Below, one piece after another: positions 22,202-27,895 of a stretch of DNA of 29,830 nt. The notes under the pieces were generated by a model. The model saw nothing but the letters and a program-made list of their open reading frames with translations. It was not told the DNA's origin and did no database searches. Every line of letters starts with the position of its first letter. Position 1 is the stretch's first letter. Made by a program: the position numbers and the translations under genes. Source of the stretch: a virus. The stretch covers positions 1 to 29,830 of the IMG/VR virus record IMGVR_UViG_3300046004_001145. One strand, given 5' to 3'.

Positions 22202-23017
22202 CCTTCCAGCCGTCGACTGCGATGCACATGACCGCACAGGATCAATCAGCGGCCACGGGTAATGCACCGAGGTGCCGTACAGCTTCCCGATGGAGTGATA
22301 CTCCATGAACGCCACGATTGCCCGCTGCGTCTTACGAAACGCCTCATGGTACGTCGACTGTCGTACACCCGTCCGCAGCAGCCATTCCCGCAACAGCACC
22401 GCGGGCTTGTCTCCGTCGCCGCTAGGCAGTTCCTGCCCACAGAGAATCCGGCAGAAGTCGCCCAGCCTGTCGAGGTCACGCACATAAAACCACGCAAGTA
22501 CCACCGCGCTCCACACACACGCCGCCGTGACCCCACGCTGCTTCACCGCAATAAACGGCGCAATGAACTCAAGCGGCGATCGCAGCGTGTCGATCATCTG
22601 CGCAACTTCCTGTTTGGACACCTGCCGATTATCGCCTTTGGCATACCGCATTACGCTCCTCGCAATGGCGACCGTCGTCTGTGTCACTACTTCCCCGCGA
22701 TCCAAGGAAATCGAGTCAGAGGCCGTTCGCTTCGCGTGGTCGTCCATCGCAATCTGCGAGGACGACGGTACCCCCCGTGTCACCACCATCCGTTGCGGCA
22801 TACCGCTCTCCACGATGGCTGCGAGCCGATGCTGGCCGTCCAGCAGCGTCCCGTCGCAGTTCAGCGCGATGCCCTGATGCGTCAGCAGCCAACGCCCGGT
22901 CTTCATCTCGCTTGCGTAGTGCGAGACGACCGTGCTGCGCAGCGGTCGGTTGTTGGTGTTTGCGGTTAGCAGTTCAGCCGCACGCGCTGGCGTAATAGTC
23001 TCAATCGTGACATGCAT
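22181..23017 (-). CDS. ParB-like nuclease-domain protein
   Basis: A 278-aa protein from the ATG at 23017 (MHVTIETITPARAAELL), which has GGAGGAG seven bases upstream; the ATG at 23053 would add 12 residues and overlaps the previous stop. Residues 54-67 (CDGTLLDGQHRLAA) are the ParB/sulfiredoxin-fold box II, which holds the catalytic or CTP-binding site in this superfamily. A helical domain follows (EVAQMIDTLRSPLEFIAPF). Phage members are often stand-alone DNA-binding or nicking proteins of uncertain role. It carries a GRRVAGER C-terminus also present in a neighbouring gene. No ParA partner is nearby, so partitioning is unlikely. Confidence 0.75.
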   Translation of the reverse strand: MHVTIETITPARAAELLTANTNNRPLRSTVVSHYASEMKTGRWLLTHQGIALNCDGTLLDGQHRLAAIVESGMPQRMVVTRGVPSSSQIAMDDHAKRTASDSISLDRGEVVTQTTVAIARSVMRYAKGDNRQVSKQEVAQMIDTLRSPLEFIAPFIAVKQRGVTAACVWSAVVLAWFYVRDLDRLGDFCRILCGQELPSGDGDKPAVLLREWLLRTGVRQSTYHEAFRKTQRAIVAFMEYHSIGKLYGTSVHYPWPLIDPVRSCASQSTAGRRVAGER

Positions 23018-23048
23018 CGTTGTCTCCTCCGACGTGTTCTGTTCACCA

Positions 23049-23070
23049 CTCATCGCTCACCTGCCACGCG
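23049..23070. repeat. 22-bp junction repeat, copy 2
   Basis: Second copy of the junction at 22180-22201, here joining the end of the 65-aa membrane protein gene (RRVAGER, stop) to the first ATG of the ParB-like frame. Confidence 0.65.
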
Positions 23071-23247
23071 GCGCAGGCGTGTCGTGGCCACTTCCTGCCG
23101 CTGCTGCCAGTCGTCTTCGTCCCACTTGGCGAGGCTCACGGCGTGGAACTCCAGCTTCCGCGCCAGACGCCACGCGGCCGTGAATCCGACCGCCATGCCG
23201 ACCATTACGCCGAGCATCAAACTTACCCACAGTGTGTCCGGTGTCAT
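23050..23247 (-). CDS. Small single-span membrane protein
   Basis: A 65-aa protein from the ATG at 23247 (MTPDTLWVSLMLGVMVGM), with GGAGG eight bases upstream. One hydrophobic helix covers about residues 6-27, followed by a charged cytoplasmic-type tail (WRLARKLEFHAVSLAKWDED) ending RRVAGER. The longer frame to 23313 lacks a ribosome site and overlaps a tiny ORF. Topology resembles small phage membrane proteins of unknown function. Confidence 0.6.
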   Translation of the reverse strand: MTPDTLWVSLMLGVMVGMAVGFTAAWRLARKLEFHAVSLAKWDEDDWQQRQEVATTRLRRVAGER

Positions 23248-23315
23248 CGCATCATCCTCCGTATGGCGATCCGCGCCAGCCGCCATCGCAGCCAGCGCGG
23301 AAGCCAGGCCCACAT
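23244..23315 (-). CDS. Possible 23-aa Trp/Arg-rich cationic peptide
   Basis: The ATG at 23315 overlaps the upstream stop as TAATG and the frame ends on the next gene's start (ATGA). The peptide begins MWAWLPRWLRWRLARIAIR and is amphipathic and very basic, like membrane-active peptides. There is no near ribosome site beyond an AGGA 13 bases away, so it would depend on coupling. The exact fit between two genes is the main support. Confidence 0.4.
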   Translation of the reverse strand: MWAWLPRWLRWRLARIAIRRMMR

Positions 23316-23584
23316 TAGAACGACCGTCCTGTCAGCATCCGCTCGATGGATGCGCCAGTCATGAGCGACGCCGCGGTGGGCGAGGCATGGCGACGGCCCT
23401 GCCCGTCGACGTAATAGCGCGTCGTGGCACCTCGCCCAGCATACGGGCGCACCGTGATGCGCTGCACCCCTGGATAGGCTGAGTTGATTTCATAAATGGC
23501 CAATGCTCCGGTGCCGGTATCCTGCACGCCGGGGTTGGTTGCGTTGCCAATCGTGGTGTTCCGTGTCCAGTCCGTATTCGTCAT
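23315..23584 (-). CDS. Hypothetical early protein
   Basis: An 89-aa protein from the ATG at 23584 (MTNTDWTRNTTIGNATNPG) with GGAGG six bases upstream. It is rich in Thr, Gly and Asn with beta-type segments (ALAIYEINSAYPGVQRITV, TTRYYVDGQGRRH) and ends with a short helix. It is the first gene after the strongest promoter in the window, so it is probably made early and abundantly. No family recognised; early host-takeover proteins often look like this. Confidence 0.65.
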   Translation of the reverse strand: MTNTDWTRNTTIGNATNPGVQDTGTGALAIYEINSAYPGVQRITVRPYAGRGATTRYYVDGQGRRHASPTAASLMTGASIERMLTGRSF

Positions 23585-23603
23585 GGTGTCCTCCGTTGGT
23601 TGT

Positions 23604-23624
23604 TGTCGGCACCGCCCGCCGACA
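23604..23624 (-). promoter_or_regulatory. 5'-terminal mRNA hairpin at the predicted +1
   Basis: TGTCGGC and GCCGACA form a perfect 7-bp stem around a 7-base loop. The stem begins six bases after the -10 of the promoter at 23631-23659, so it would be the first structure of the transcript and could shield it from 5'-end-dependent decay. Confidence 0.6.
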
Positions 23625-23630
23625 GAAACC

Positions 23631-23659
23631 ACTTTACATGCCTACTTTCAGCGTGTCAA
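23631..23659 (-). promoter_or_regulatory. Strong sigma70-type promoter
   Basis: On the minus strand TTGACA (consensus -35) is followed by exactly 17 bases and TAAAGT (four of six -10 bases). The region just upstream is A+T-rich (GAATAAATCTA), resembling an UP element. It would drive the accessory gene run from 23584 leftward. Confidence 0.75.
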
Positions 23660-23703
23660 TAGATTTATTCAGCCCCCGAAAGATTTAACATCCTTAACAA
23701 TTT

Positions 23704-23925
23704 TCACCACTTCCGCACCGTGCCGCAGACCGTGCAGGCCCATGCGGACGTGAAGAACGGCCCCCGCTGCTCGGCATGGAGCGTGTGCCTGAGCTGCCGG
23801 TGAGCGGCAAACCACACGGCGTCTGGCATCCGCAGGTGGGCCGTGGCGTCTCGGCGTGCGGCGTCCAGTTCGGCCAGCCCGGGATTGCAGCGGCCTTCGC
23901 AGATTAGTCGAGCGGTTCGGTCCAT
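23704..23925 (-). CDS. Small CxxC protein
   Basis: A 73-aa protein starting MDRTARLICEGRCNPG, with AAGGAG about ten bases upstream. It has a C-x3-C near the start and a C-terminal WACTVCGTVRKW, so four cysteines could bind one zinc ion. The middle is helical (LAELDAARRDATAHLR). It overlaps the upstream gene by 22 bases. The 71 bases after its stop hold the strong promoter and no further gene. Function unknown; nucleic acid contact is possible. Confidence 0.6.
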   Translation of the reverse strand: MDRTARLICEGRCNPGLAELDAARRDATAHLRMPDAVWFAAHRQLRHTLHAEQRGPFFTSAWACTVCGTVRKW

Positions 23926-24254
23926 AGTCCATGCTCCTTGAGGGCGGCTTCGTAGCCTTTGGTGTAGCCGCGGTTGTATCCCGTAGTGGCTCCGGCATGA
24001 TAGCCCTTCCGGTAGGCCTTCGCGTAGGCCGTGGGCGCGTCAATCTCGCCAATCATCGCCCGGACACGCTCAAAGTGCTTGCGCTTCGTGGCCAGTGCCC
24101 CGCGTTTGCCGGCGGCTTCGGCCCACGCGCGTAGCCTGGCTTTCTCTTCCGGGCCAATCGTGCGCTTCCGGCACTTGCGCGAGCAGGCCTTCTGCACGGC
24201 GCGTGGCGCGTCGAAGGCCTTCTTGCAGGTGATACAGATTTTCTTCACTGGCAT
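23904..24254 (-). CDS. Zinc-finger-like protein with Gly-Tyr repeat tail
   Basis: A 116-aa basic protein. Cysteines at 7, 10, 24 and 28 (CITC...CSRKC) form a short zinc finger. A basic helix follows (EEKARLRAWAEAAGKRGALA), then a tail of repeated Gly-Tyr units (YRKGYHAGATTGYNRGYTKG). GGAGG lies four bases before the ATG, which sits inside the end of the upstream gene. It is in the replication block and may bind DNA, but no family is recognised. Confidence 0.65.
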   Translation of the reverse strand: MPVKKICITCKKAFDAPRAVQKACSRKCRKRTIGPEEKARLRAWAEAAGKRGALATKRKHFERVRAMIGEIDAPTAYAKAYRKGYHAGATTGYNRGYTKGYEAALKEHGLWTEPLD

Positions 24255-24787
24255 GATGCCTCCGGACCTGCGATACGTGCCGCCAAGCTGTGCTGTCCCA
24301 TCGCCTGCAGGCGCGCCAGAAACTCCGCTTCGGTCATGGTCACCGCCGTGGGCATGAGCTTCGCCCGTGCGCGCTGCTCGGCGGCGCTGATTGGCATCTG
24401 CGACTTCGCGAGGTGGCTAGTATCAGGCGGCGGCACTCGGCAGTCTGGGCAGCGCCTGACGCCTTCGTAGACGGTCTCGCCAAGCCCGTAGCCGCGGAAT
24501 GGCACGGCGTCGATCCACGTCGACCCCGCGCAGGTCGGGCACTTGCGCGAGACCACCTGGTCCGGCGCTTTGAGGGCCGTGACTTCCGCGAGCAGCTCGG
24601 CCAGCGTCGGCCACCAGCGGTCGGTCTTCTTGGCCATGAGGTTGTCCACCGCGCGCGTCAGCCGCTCGGCGTCAATATGCTCCAAGGCCTTGTGCCACTC
24701 CTGCCCCATCGACTCGATGCTGTGGGGCACGTAGTAGCCCGCCAGCGCGAGCCGGTTCATTTCCTCAAAGACGTCGTGTATCCTCAT
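24245..24787 (-). CDS. Putative G39P-like helicase loader with zinc motif
   Basis: A 180-aa protein. Residues about 1-70 show WHKALEHIDAERLTRAVDNL then WWPTLAEL, the pattern of the SPP1 G39P-type helicase loader/inhibitor domain, where a helix bundle ends in a P-x-x-x-E box. Cysteines 83, 86, 113 and 116 (CPTC and CPDC) form a zinc ribbon as in DnaJ-type proteins. The gene overlaps the replication initiator by four bases and has GGAGGG before its ATG. The likely role is to bring the replicative helicase to the origin. The assignment is by pattern only, and no helicase gene is in the window. Confidence 0.6.
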   Translation of the reverse strand: MRIHDVFEEMNRLALAGYYVPHSIESMGQEWHKALEHIDAERLTRAVDNLMAKKTDRWWPTLAELLAEVTALKAPDQVVSRKCPTCAGSTWIDAVPFRGYGLGETVYEGVRRCPDCRVPPPDTSHLAKSQMPISAAEQRARAKLMPTAVTMTEAEFLARLQAMGQHSLAARIAGPEASCQ

Positions 24788-25632
24788 CGGCCCTCCTGCA
24801 TGCGTGCCCTGCGTTCAGCGTTCAGTCGAATGATGCGCGTGACCGGCCCCTCATTGGGGTAGAGGTCGCGGTCCCCGTCGTCCATCTTCTCCGTCCACCG
24901 AGCGTTCCAGAACTCCCACATCGACCCTGTAGGCACCCGCCCAGAAGCCTCCCAGCGCTCCCGCACGGACTGCGCCCAGGCCAGCACCTGCGCGGGCGTC
25001 ATCTTCGCCCGTCGCGCAAACTGGTTGGCCATGTCTTCCGGTAGGCAGACCCAGTCGCACAGTTCGCTGACGTGACCTCCGTGGCGCTTGTGGAAATGCA
25101 ATGGGCTTTCAACCAGAGAACCTCTTCTCTCTGGTTGTACTGACTCTGGTTCAACTACCTCTGGTTTTTGCACAAATCCTTGGGGGTATCCTTGCACAAA
25201 TCCTTGGGGGGGTATCCCCCCACCAATTTGTGCAGCAGCACTCTGTGAGGGCATGTCCTGCTGGTGTGCATGGCTGGGCGACTGAGCGCCATCTGTCGTG
25301 CGCGCGGCCATCTGCGGTGGGGCCACGAAGACCAGCGTATAGTGATTCGTCATGACCTTGCCGTCCTTGGTCATGCGCCGATCCTTGGTCAACGCGCCGA
25401 TGCTGACCAGCTCGCGTAAGGCGTTGGTGACGGTGTTGCGATGCCAGCCAAGGTCATCGGCCAGACGCTGCTGTCCGGGCCAGCATTGCCAGGTCTCGCG
25501 GTTGGCATACCGGCATGCCATCCAGCCAAATAACACCTTGGCGTTGGATTGAATCGGCGCGGTTAACACCCACGCGGGTGTCATGCCAAACGGCCCAAGT
25601 TGTGTGCGAAATCGAGCGGGCGATTCGTCCAT
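24784..25632 (-). CDS. Winged-helix replication initiator
   Basis: A 282-aa protein from the ATG at 25632 (MDESPARFRTQLG), with AAGGA upstream; a frame to 25704 lacks a ribosome site. Residues about 28-100 are a winged helix: AKVLFGWMACRYANRETW, LADDLGWHRNTVTNALREL, then KVMTNHYTLVF as the wing. A low-complexity Gln/Pro linker follows (about 125-170), coded by DNA with iteron-like repeats, and then a helical C-terminal domain. This architecture is that of phage replisome organisers that bind their own origin inside the gene. The next gene is a loader candidate. Its start lies just after a hairpin that hides the ribosome site. Confidence 0.75.
   Translation of the reverse strand: MDESPARFRTQLGPFGMTPAWVLTAPIQSNAKVLFGWMACRYANRETWQCWPGQQRLADDLGWHRNTVTNALRELVSIGALTKDRRMTKDGKVMTNHYTLVFVAPPQMAARTTDGAQSPSHAHQQDMPSQSAAAQIGGGIPPQGFVQGYPQGFVQKPEVVEPESVQPERRGSLVESPLHFHKRHGGHVSELCDWVCLPEDMANQFARRAKMTPAQVLAWAQSVRERWEASGRVPTGSMWEFWNARWTEKMDDGDRDLYPNEGPVTRIIRLNAERRARMQEGR
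25111..25166. repeat. Iteron-like repeats CTCTGGTT, three direct at 15-bp period and one inverted
   Basis: CTCTGGTT starts at 25129, 25144 and 25159, exactly 15 bp apart, and its inverse AACCAGAG is at 25111-25118. The array lies within the initiator gene's linker and codes PE-containing five-residue units. The first two opposed copies can also form an 8-bp hairpin. Confidence 0.65.
25168..25234. repeat. Second repeat family TGCACAAA with a G/C hairpin
   Basis: TTGCACAAATCCTTGGGGG begins at 25168 and again at 25192 (24 bp apart), and TGCACAAA recurs inverted at 25227-25234. Six G and six C bases (25206-25211 and 25216-25221) form a stem with a GTAT loop. The stretch is A+T-richer than its surroundings, as expected for a melting region. 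Confidence 0.65.
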
Positions 25633-25634
25633 CT

Positions 25635-25655
25635 CTGTCCTTTCATGCAGGACAG
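25635..25655 (-). promoter_or_regulatory. Hairpin sequestering the initiator's ribosome site
   Basis: CTGTCCT and AGGACAG form a perfect 7-bp stem with a 7-base loop, ending two bases before the ATG at 25632. The AGGA of the ribosome site is inside the stem, so translation would need the hairpin to open. This is a typical translational on/off layout. Confidence 0.6.
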
Positions 25656-25709
25656 CACCCACGGTACAATGGCGGGAGCCTGTCGCTGCGGATTCCAGCG
25701 TCACGGTCA

Positions 25710-25744
25710 GGGCACGGGCGAGGCCTCATACCTCGGTCGTGCCC
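25710..25744 (-). promoter_or_regulatory. 5'-terminal leader hairpin of the initiator mRNA
   Basis: GGGCACG pairs with CGTGCCC and GAGG with CCTC across a small internal mismatch. The stem begins six bases after the -10 at 25751, at the predicted +1. Together with 25635-25655 it makes a structured leader of about 112 bases. Confidence 0.55.
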
Positions 25745-25750
25745 GTCTAG

Positions 25751-25759
25751 TTTATACCA
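25751..25759 (-). promoter_or_regulatory. Extended -10 promoter TGGTATAAA
   Basis: TGGTATAAACTAGAC on the minus strand agrees at 12 of 15 positions with the promoter at 27896. The TGn before the -10 compensates for the lack of a -35. A GC palindrome (25764-25777, GACGCC/GGCGTC) lies just upstream and could be an operator. It would drive the initiator gene. Confidence 0.55.
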
Positions 25760-25830
25760 GACCGACGCCCCGGCGTCTCTCCTTCCACCTCAATTAAGTG
25801 AAAGCACCGAAGCGTCGGCCCAGATGCAGG

Positions 25831-25921
25831 GCCGGTTGTGCCGCCTCCCAGCGCCGCACACAGCGTGCGGTGGTTTCCGCTCAGGGTTCGGGCTGAAGCG
25901 GGGGCACCGAGCACAACCGGC
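25831..25921 (-). ncRNA. Multibranched RNA structure in the leader region
   Basis: A perfect 11-bp outer stem (25831-25841 with 25911-25921) encloses two hairpins: 25854-25870 (CCGCAC/GTGCGG) and 25877-25901 (8 bp with one bulge). No start codon and ribosome site are seen. A competing small hairpin at 25817-25833 overlaps the outer stem. It lies just after the SSB-like gene's stop and could be a cis-regulatory RNA, a small RNA, or an mRNA end. Confidence 0.5.
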
Positions 25922-25927
25922 ACCACC

Positions 25928-26176
25928 TTAGAACGGAATGTCGTCGCTCGTCACCGCCCGACGGCCGGACGGTGCGGCCGCAGGCGCGGCCTGCTGCCCC
26001 ATCGGCGTCTGTTCGTAGATGCGGTAGTCCGGCGTCTTTTCCCCGTCCTGTTTCTTGCTATTCGGAAACACCACAATGCGCTGCCCGTTCACCGTGCCGC
26101 TCAGATAGGGCATTCCGCTCTTGCTGGTCTGCTTCCACAGACCGCCAATGTCTTTCTTCTGCTGCTGGTCGCTCAC
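25928..26176 (-). CDS. Small SSB-like / recombination accessory protein
   Basis: An 82-aa protein. The GTG at 26176 overlaps the exonuclease stop (GTGA) and has AAGGAG seven bases upstream, so it is preferred to a longer frame to 26203. The core GGLWKQTSKSGMPYLSG and TPDYRIYEQ resemble small OB-like or DUF736-like proteins, and the end, VTSDDIPF, is the acidic tail by which SSB proteins recruit partners. It follows annealing protein and exonuclease genes, which fits single-strand DNA binding during recombination. The fold is not proven. Confidence 0.6.
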   Translation of the reverse strand: MSDQQQKKDIGGLWKQTSKSGMPYLSGTVNGQRIVVFPNSKKQDGEKTPDYRIYEQTPMGQQAAPAAAPSGRRAVTSDDIPF

Positions 26177-26829
26177 GCTGTCACTCCTTCTGGTTGCCGC
26201 CACGTCTGCACGGCCGCGTTGACCTCGGCCAGGAACGGCTCAAGGTAGTCCATCCGATACATCTCCACTCGAATCCTCGATACCACCTCCACCACGAGCT
26301 GCATGTGGGGCGGCATCGCGGGGCAATAGCTGGCGAGCCAGCAGGCATCAGCCCCCGTCACCAGCAGATTGTGCGTGCATTGATCGAGGTAGTCGCGCAC
26401 CATCGCCGTGGGTGCGTTCAGGTAGCGCCAGTGCGTCTTCGGCTTTGGCACCTTCAGTTCCACGATGTCGCCCTGGCTGGTGTAGCCGTCGATGCTGCAC
26501 CCGACCCACGGCACCTGCGTCGATTGCAGGAAGCCAGACTCAAAGATCAGCGTGTCCAGCCGCGTCTCCAAAGCCGACCGCGCCGCGCATTCCAGTTCAC
26601 TGCCGCGGACCATCCACGGCGTGACCACGGCATCCTCGGCACTCTGGCCCGTCAGCCGCTCCACCACCACCTGCGTCAGGTAGTCCTCACGAGCCGCGCT
26701 GGGCTTGCCGTCCTTCCGCGTCGCGGTGATGTCTGAGGCTCTCGACCCGGTCACGTAACCCACACGGGCCTGCAACCACTCCGGCGTGCCCTGCGCCGCC
26801 GGATGCACCGTATACCGGTCGGGCCTCAT
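26173..26829 (-). CDS. YqaJ/lambda-type recombination exonuclease
   Basis: A 218-aa protein from the ATG at 26829 (MRPDRYTVHPAAQGTPEWL), which overlaps the ERF stop by four bases. The YqaJ core is clear: GTPEWLQARVGYVTGSRAS at 14-32, RGSELE at 75-80, SIDG at 112-115 and VELKVPKP at 123-130, giving metal ligands D114, E124 and K126. The family degrades one strand of duplex DNA from the end to feed a single-strand annealing protein. Its pairing with ERF is a classic two-component recombination module. Confidence 0.85.
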   Translation of the reverse strand: MRPDRYTVHPAAQGTPEWLQARVGYVTGSRASDITATRKDGKPSAAREDYLTQVVVERLTGQSAEDAVVTPWMVRGSELECAARSALETRLDTLIFESGFLQSTQVPWVGCSIDGYTSQGDIVELKVPKPKTHWRYLNAPTAMVRDYLDQCTHNLLVTGADACWLASYCPAMPPHMQLVVEVVSRIRVEMYRMDYLEPFLAEVNAAVQTWRQPEGVTA

Positions 26830-27437
26830 GCCTGCACCTGTGCCGCACGGGCCTTGATGCCAGACAAGTGCTGGTCGTAGTGTGTCTTGGCGAAGGTCTT
26901 GTATTCCGGCTTGCTCGTCTTCCAGCACTCGGCCACCGCCGCGGACCCATTTTCTGCCAGCACTTCGAGGTCCAGCAGCCACTGCGAGAAGCCTTCCGGC
27001 TCGGTCACCACCACTTCGTGCGTCGTGGCGTCCGCATCCGGCGTGCCGTCGACGGGCACGCAGAACGCCTGAAACATCGCATACTTGTAGGCGGCAGACA
27101 TCGCCTTGTTCGTGGCCTTGTCTCCAGAGTCCATCGCCTCGCCCATCACGCGGACGGTATGCTTGGACCCATCTTCTGCGGCCACGATGTCGTATTCCAC
27201 ATCCAAAACCACATAAAACAGGGCCGTGCCACGCGCATTCGCCCGTTCAACTACCGTGCGTGACAGCACCCGTGGCAGGAGCATCAGCCCGTGCCGCGCC
27301 ATGACCGGCGATAGCGCGTTCATGACGTCGTCAATGCCCCGGAACCGGAAGCCTTGCGACTCGTTCTTCTGGCGCTTGCCCACGCCCACTTGCGCCAACT
27401 CTGCGGCCACCGCCGCAATTGCCTTGTAGACCTGCAT
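26826..27437 (-). CDS. erf: ERF-family single-strand annealing protein
   Basis: A 203-aa protein starting MQVYKAIAAVAAELAQVGVG. The ERF signature is seen in FRGIDDVMNALSPVMARHGL (about 32-51) and GEAMDSGDKATNKAMSAAYK (about 99-118). These proteins form rings that anneal complementary strands during phage recombination and circularisation. GGAGGG lies three bases before the ATG. The exonuclease and an SSB-like gene follow with overlaps, so the three are one cassette. Length is typical for the family. Confidence 0.85.
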   Translation of the reverse strand: MQVYKAIAAVAAELAQVGVGKRQKNESQGFRFRGIDDVMNALSPVMARHGLMLLPRVLSRTVVERANARGTALFYVVLDVEYDIVAAEDGSKHTVRVMGEAMDSGDKATNKAMSAAYKYAMFQAFCVPVDGTPDADATTHEVVVTEPEGFSQWLLDLEVLAENGSAAVAECWKTSKPEYKTFAKTHYDQHLSGIKARAAQVQA

Positions 27438-27455
27438 ATGCCCTCCGCTGTCGTT

Positions 27456-27560
27456 TTAGAATGCGCCCAATGCCACCAGTGTCCAGAAGGCCATGATGGG
27501 TCCAACCACCACGCCAAACACCAGCGCCTCGCCCCACGTCGGTTCTTTCGGTGTCCTCAT
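27456..27560 (-). CDS. 34-aa membrane peptide
   Basis: The ATG at 27560 overlaps the HTH gene's stop by four bases, with GGAGG four bases upstream. The peptide MRTPKEPTWGEALVFGVVVG continues into PIMAFWTLVALGAF, one transmembrane helix. The larger frame to 27800 is a shadow. The ribosome site and coupling give good support despite the small size. Confidence 0.6.
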   Translation of the reverse strand: MRTPKEPTWGEALVFGVVVGPIMAFWTLVALGAF

Positions 27561-27772
27561 TGTGCCTCCTGCACTTTGCGCGGCCGTCCCGTCTTGCGGC
27601 GCGGCCGGTTCTGGATGGCCTCGCGGTCGGCAGGCGTCAGGATGCAGACGCCGCCAAACTTGGCCAGCGTCAGCCCCGTGGCCTGCACGAGCTGATGCAC
27701 CCGCGCGCGGGTCACCCCCAGCTCGGCCGCATACTCTTTCATGGTCATTGCCCCGTCTGGTCGATTGTCCAT
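27557..27772 (-). CDS. Small helix-turn-helix DNA-binding protein
   Basis: A 71-aa protein. TMKEYAAELGVTRARVHQLV (about 10-29) is a helix-turn-helix of the excisionase/MerR-like type, and the end is very basic (NRPRRKTGRPRK), also with a GRP hook. Three in-frame ATG codons exist (27772, 27748, 27742). The first lies only seven bases from the -10 of the promoter at 27780, so it would be read from a leaderless mRNA; the second has GGGG upstream. As first gene after the terminator it may regulate the recombination block. Confidence 0.7.
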   Translation of the reverse strand: MDNRPDGAMTMKEYAAELGVTRARVHQLVQATGLTLAKFGGVCILTPADREAIQNRPRRKTGRPRKVQEAQ

Positions 27773-27779
27773 GCGAATT

Positions 27780-27808
27780 ACTATACACCATGCAAGACAT
27801 CAGTGCAA
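27780..27808 (-). promoter_or_regulatory. Promoter TTGCAC-N17-TATAGT abutting the HTH gene
   Basis: On the minus strand TTGCAC and TATAGT are exactly 17 bases apart. The -35 starts five bases after the terminator U-tract, so transcription restarts where the previous unit ends. The predicted +1 falls on or next to the first ATG. Confidence 0.6.
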
Positions 27809-27813
27809 GCGAT

Positions 27814-27851
27814 AAAAAAGCCCCGGCACCGTTGGGCGGCAGTGCCGGGGC
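27814..27851 (-). terminator. Rho-independent terminator
   Basis: GCCCCGGCAC and GTGCCGGGGC form a perfect 10-bp G/C-rich stem around a 12-base loop, followed directly by six U on the minus strand. It ends the rightmost transcription unit and the candidate small RNA. There is no U-tract in the plus direction. Confidence 0.9.
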
Positions 27852-27890
27852 AGGCGTGCGGAGGACACGCGCATTCGCGGAGGGCGAATG
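27814..27890 (-). ncRNA. Candidate small RNA with two CCUCC-loop hairpins
   Basis: Between the promoter at 27896 and the terminator U-tract lies a stretch of about 77 bases that is all structure. Hairpin 1 (27872-27890) is CATTCGC/GCGAATG with loop CCTCC. Hairpin 2 (27854-27870) is GCGTG/CACGC with loop TCCTCCG. Hairpin 3 is the terminator. The loops copy the anti-Shine-Dalgarno sequence of 16S rRNA and could pair with the GGAGG sites common in this genome. There is no credible ORF. Confidence 0.55.
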
Positions 27891-27895
27891 TCTCG

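Noticed and set aside
23669-24052. Alternative 127-codon frame overlapping two small zinc-type genes
   Set aside because: It conflicts with two frames that have ribosome sites and cysteine motifs, and its own composition is Arg/Pro-rich.
25831-25921. Hammerhead or another known self-cleaving ribozyme
   Set aside because: The branched shape suggested it, but the conserved CUGANGA and GAAA core arrangement is absent on both strands.
27854-27890. Plus-strand reading of the two hairpins as a CsrA-type sponge (GGA in loops)
   Set aside because: The loops would be GGAGG on the plus strand, but the promoter and the U-tract terminator are both on the minus strand, so a minus-strand RNA is better supported.
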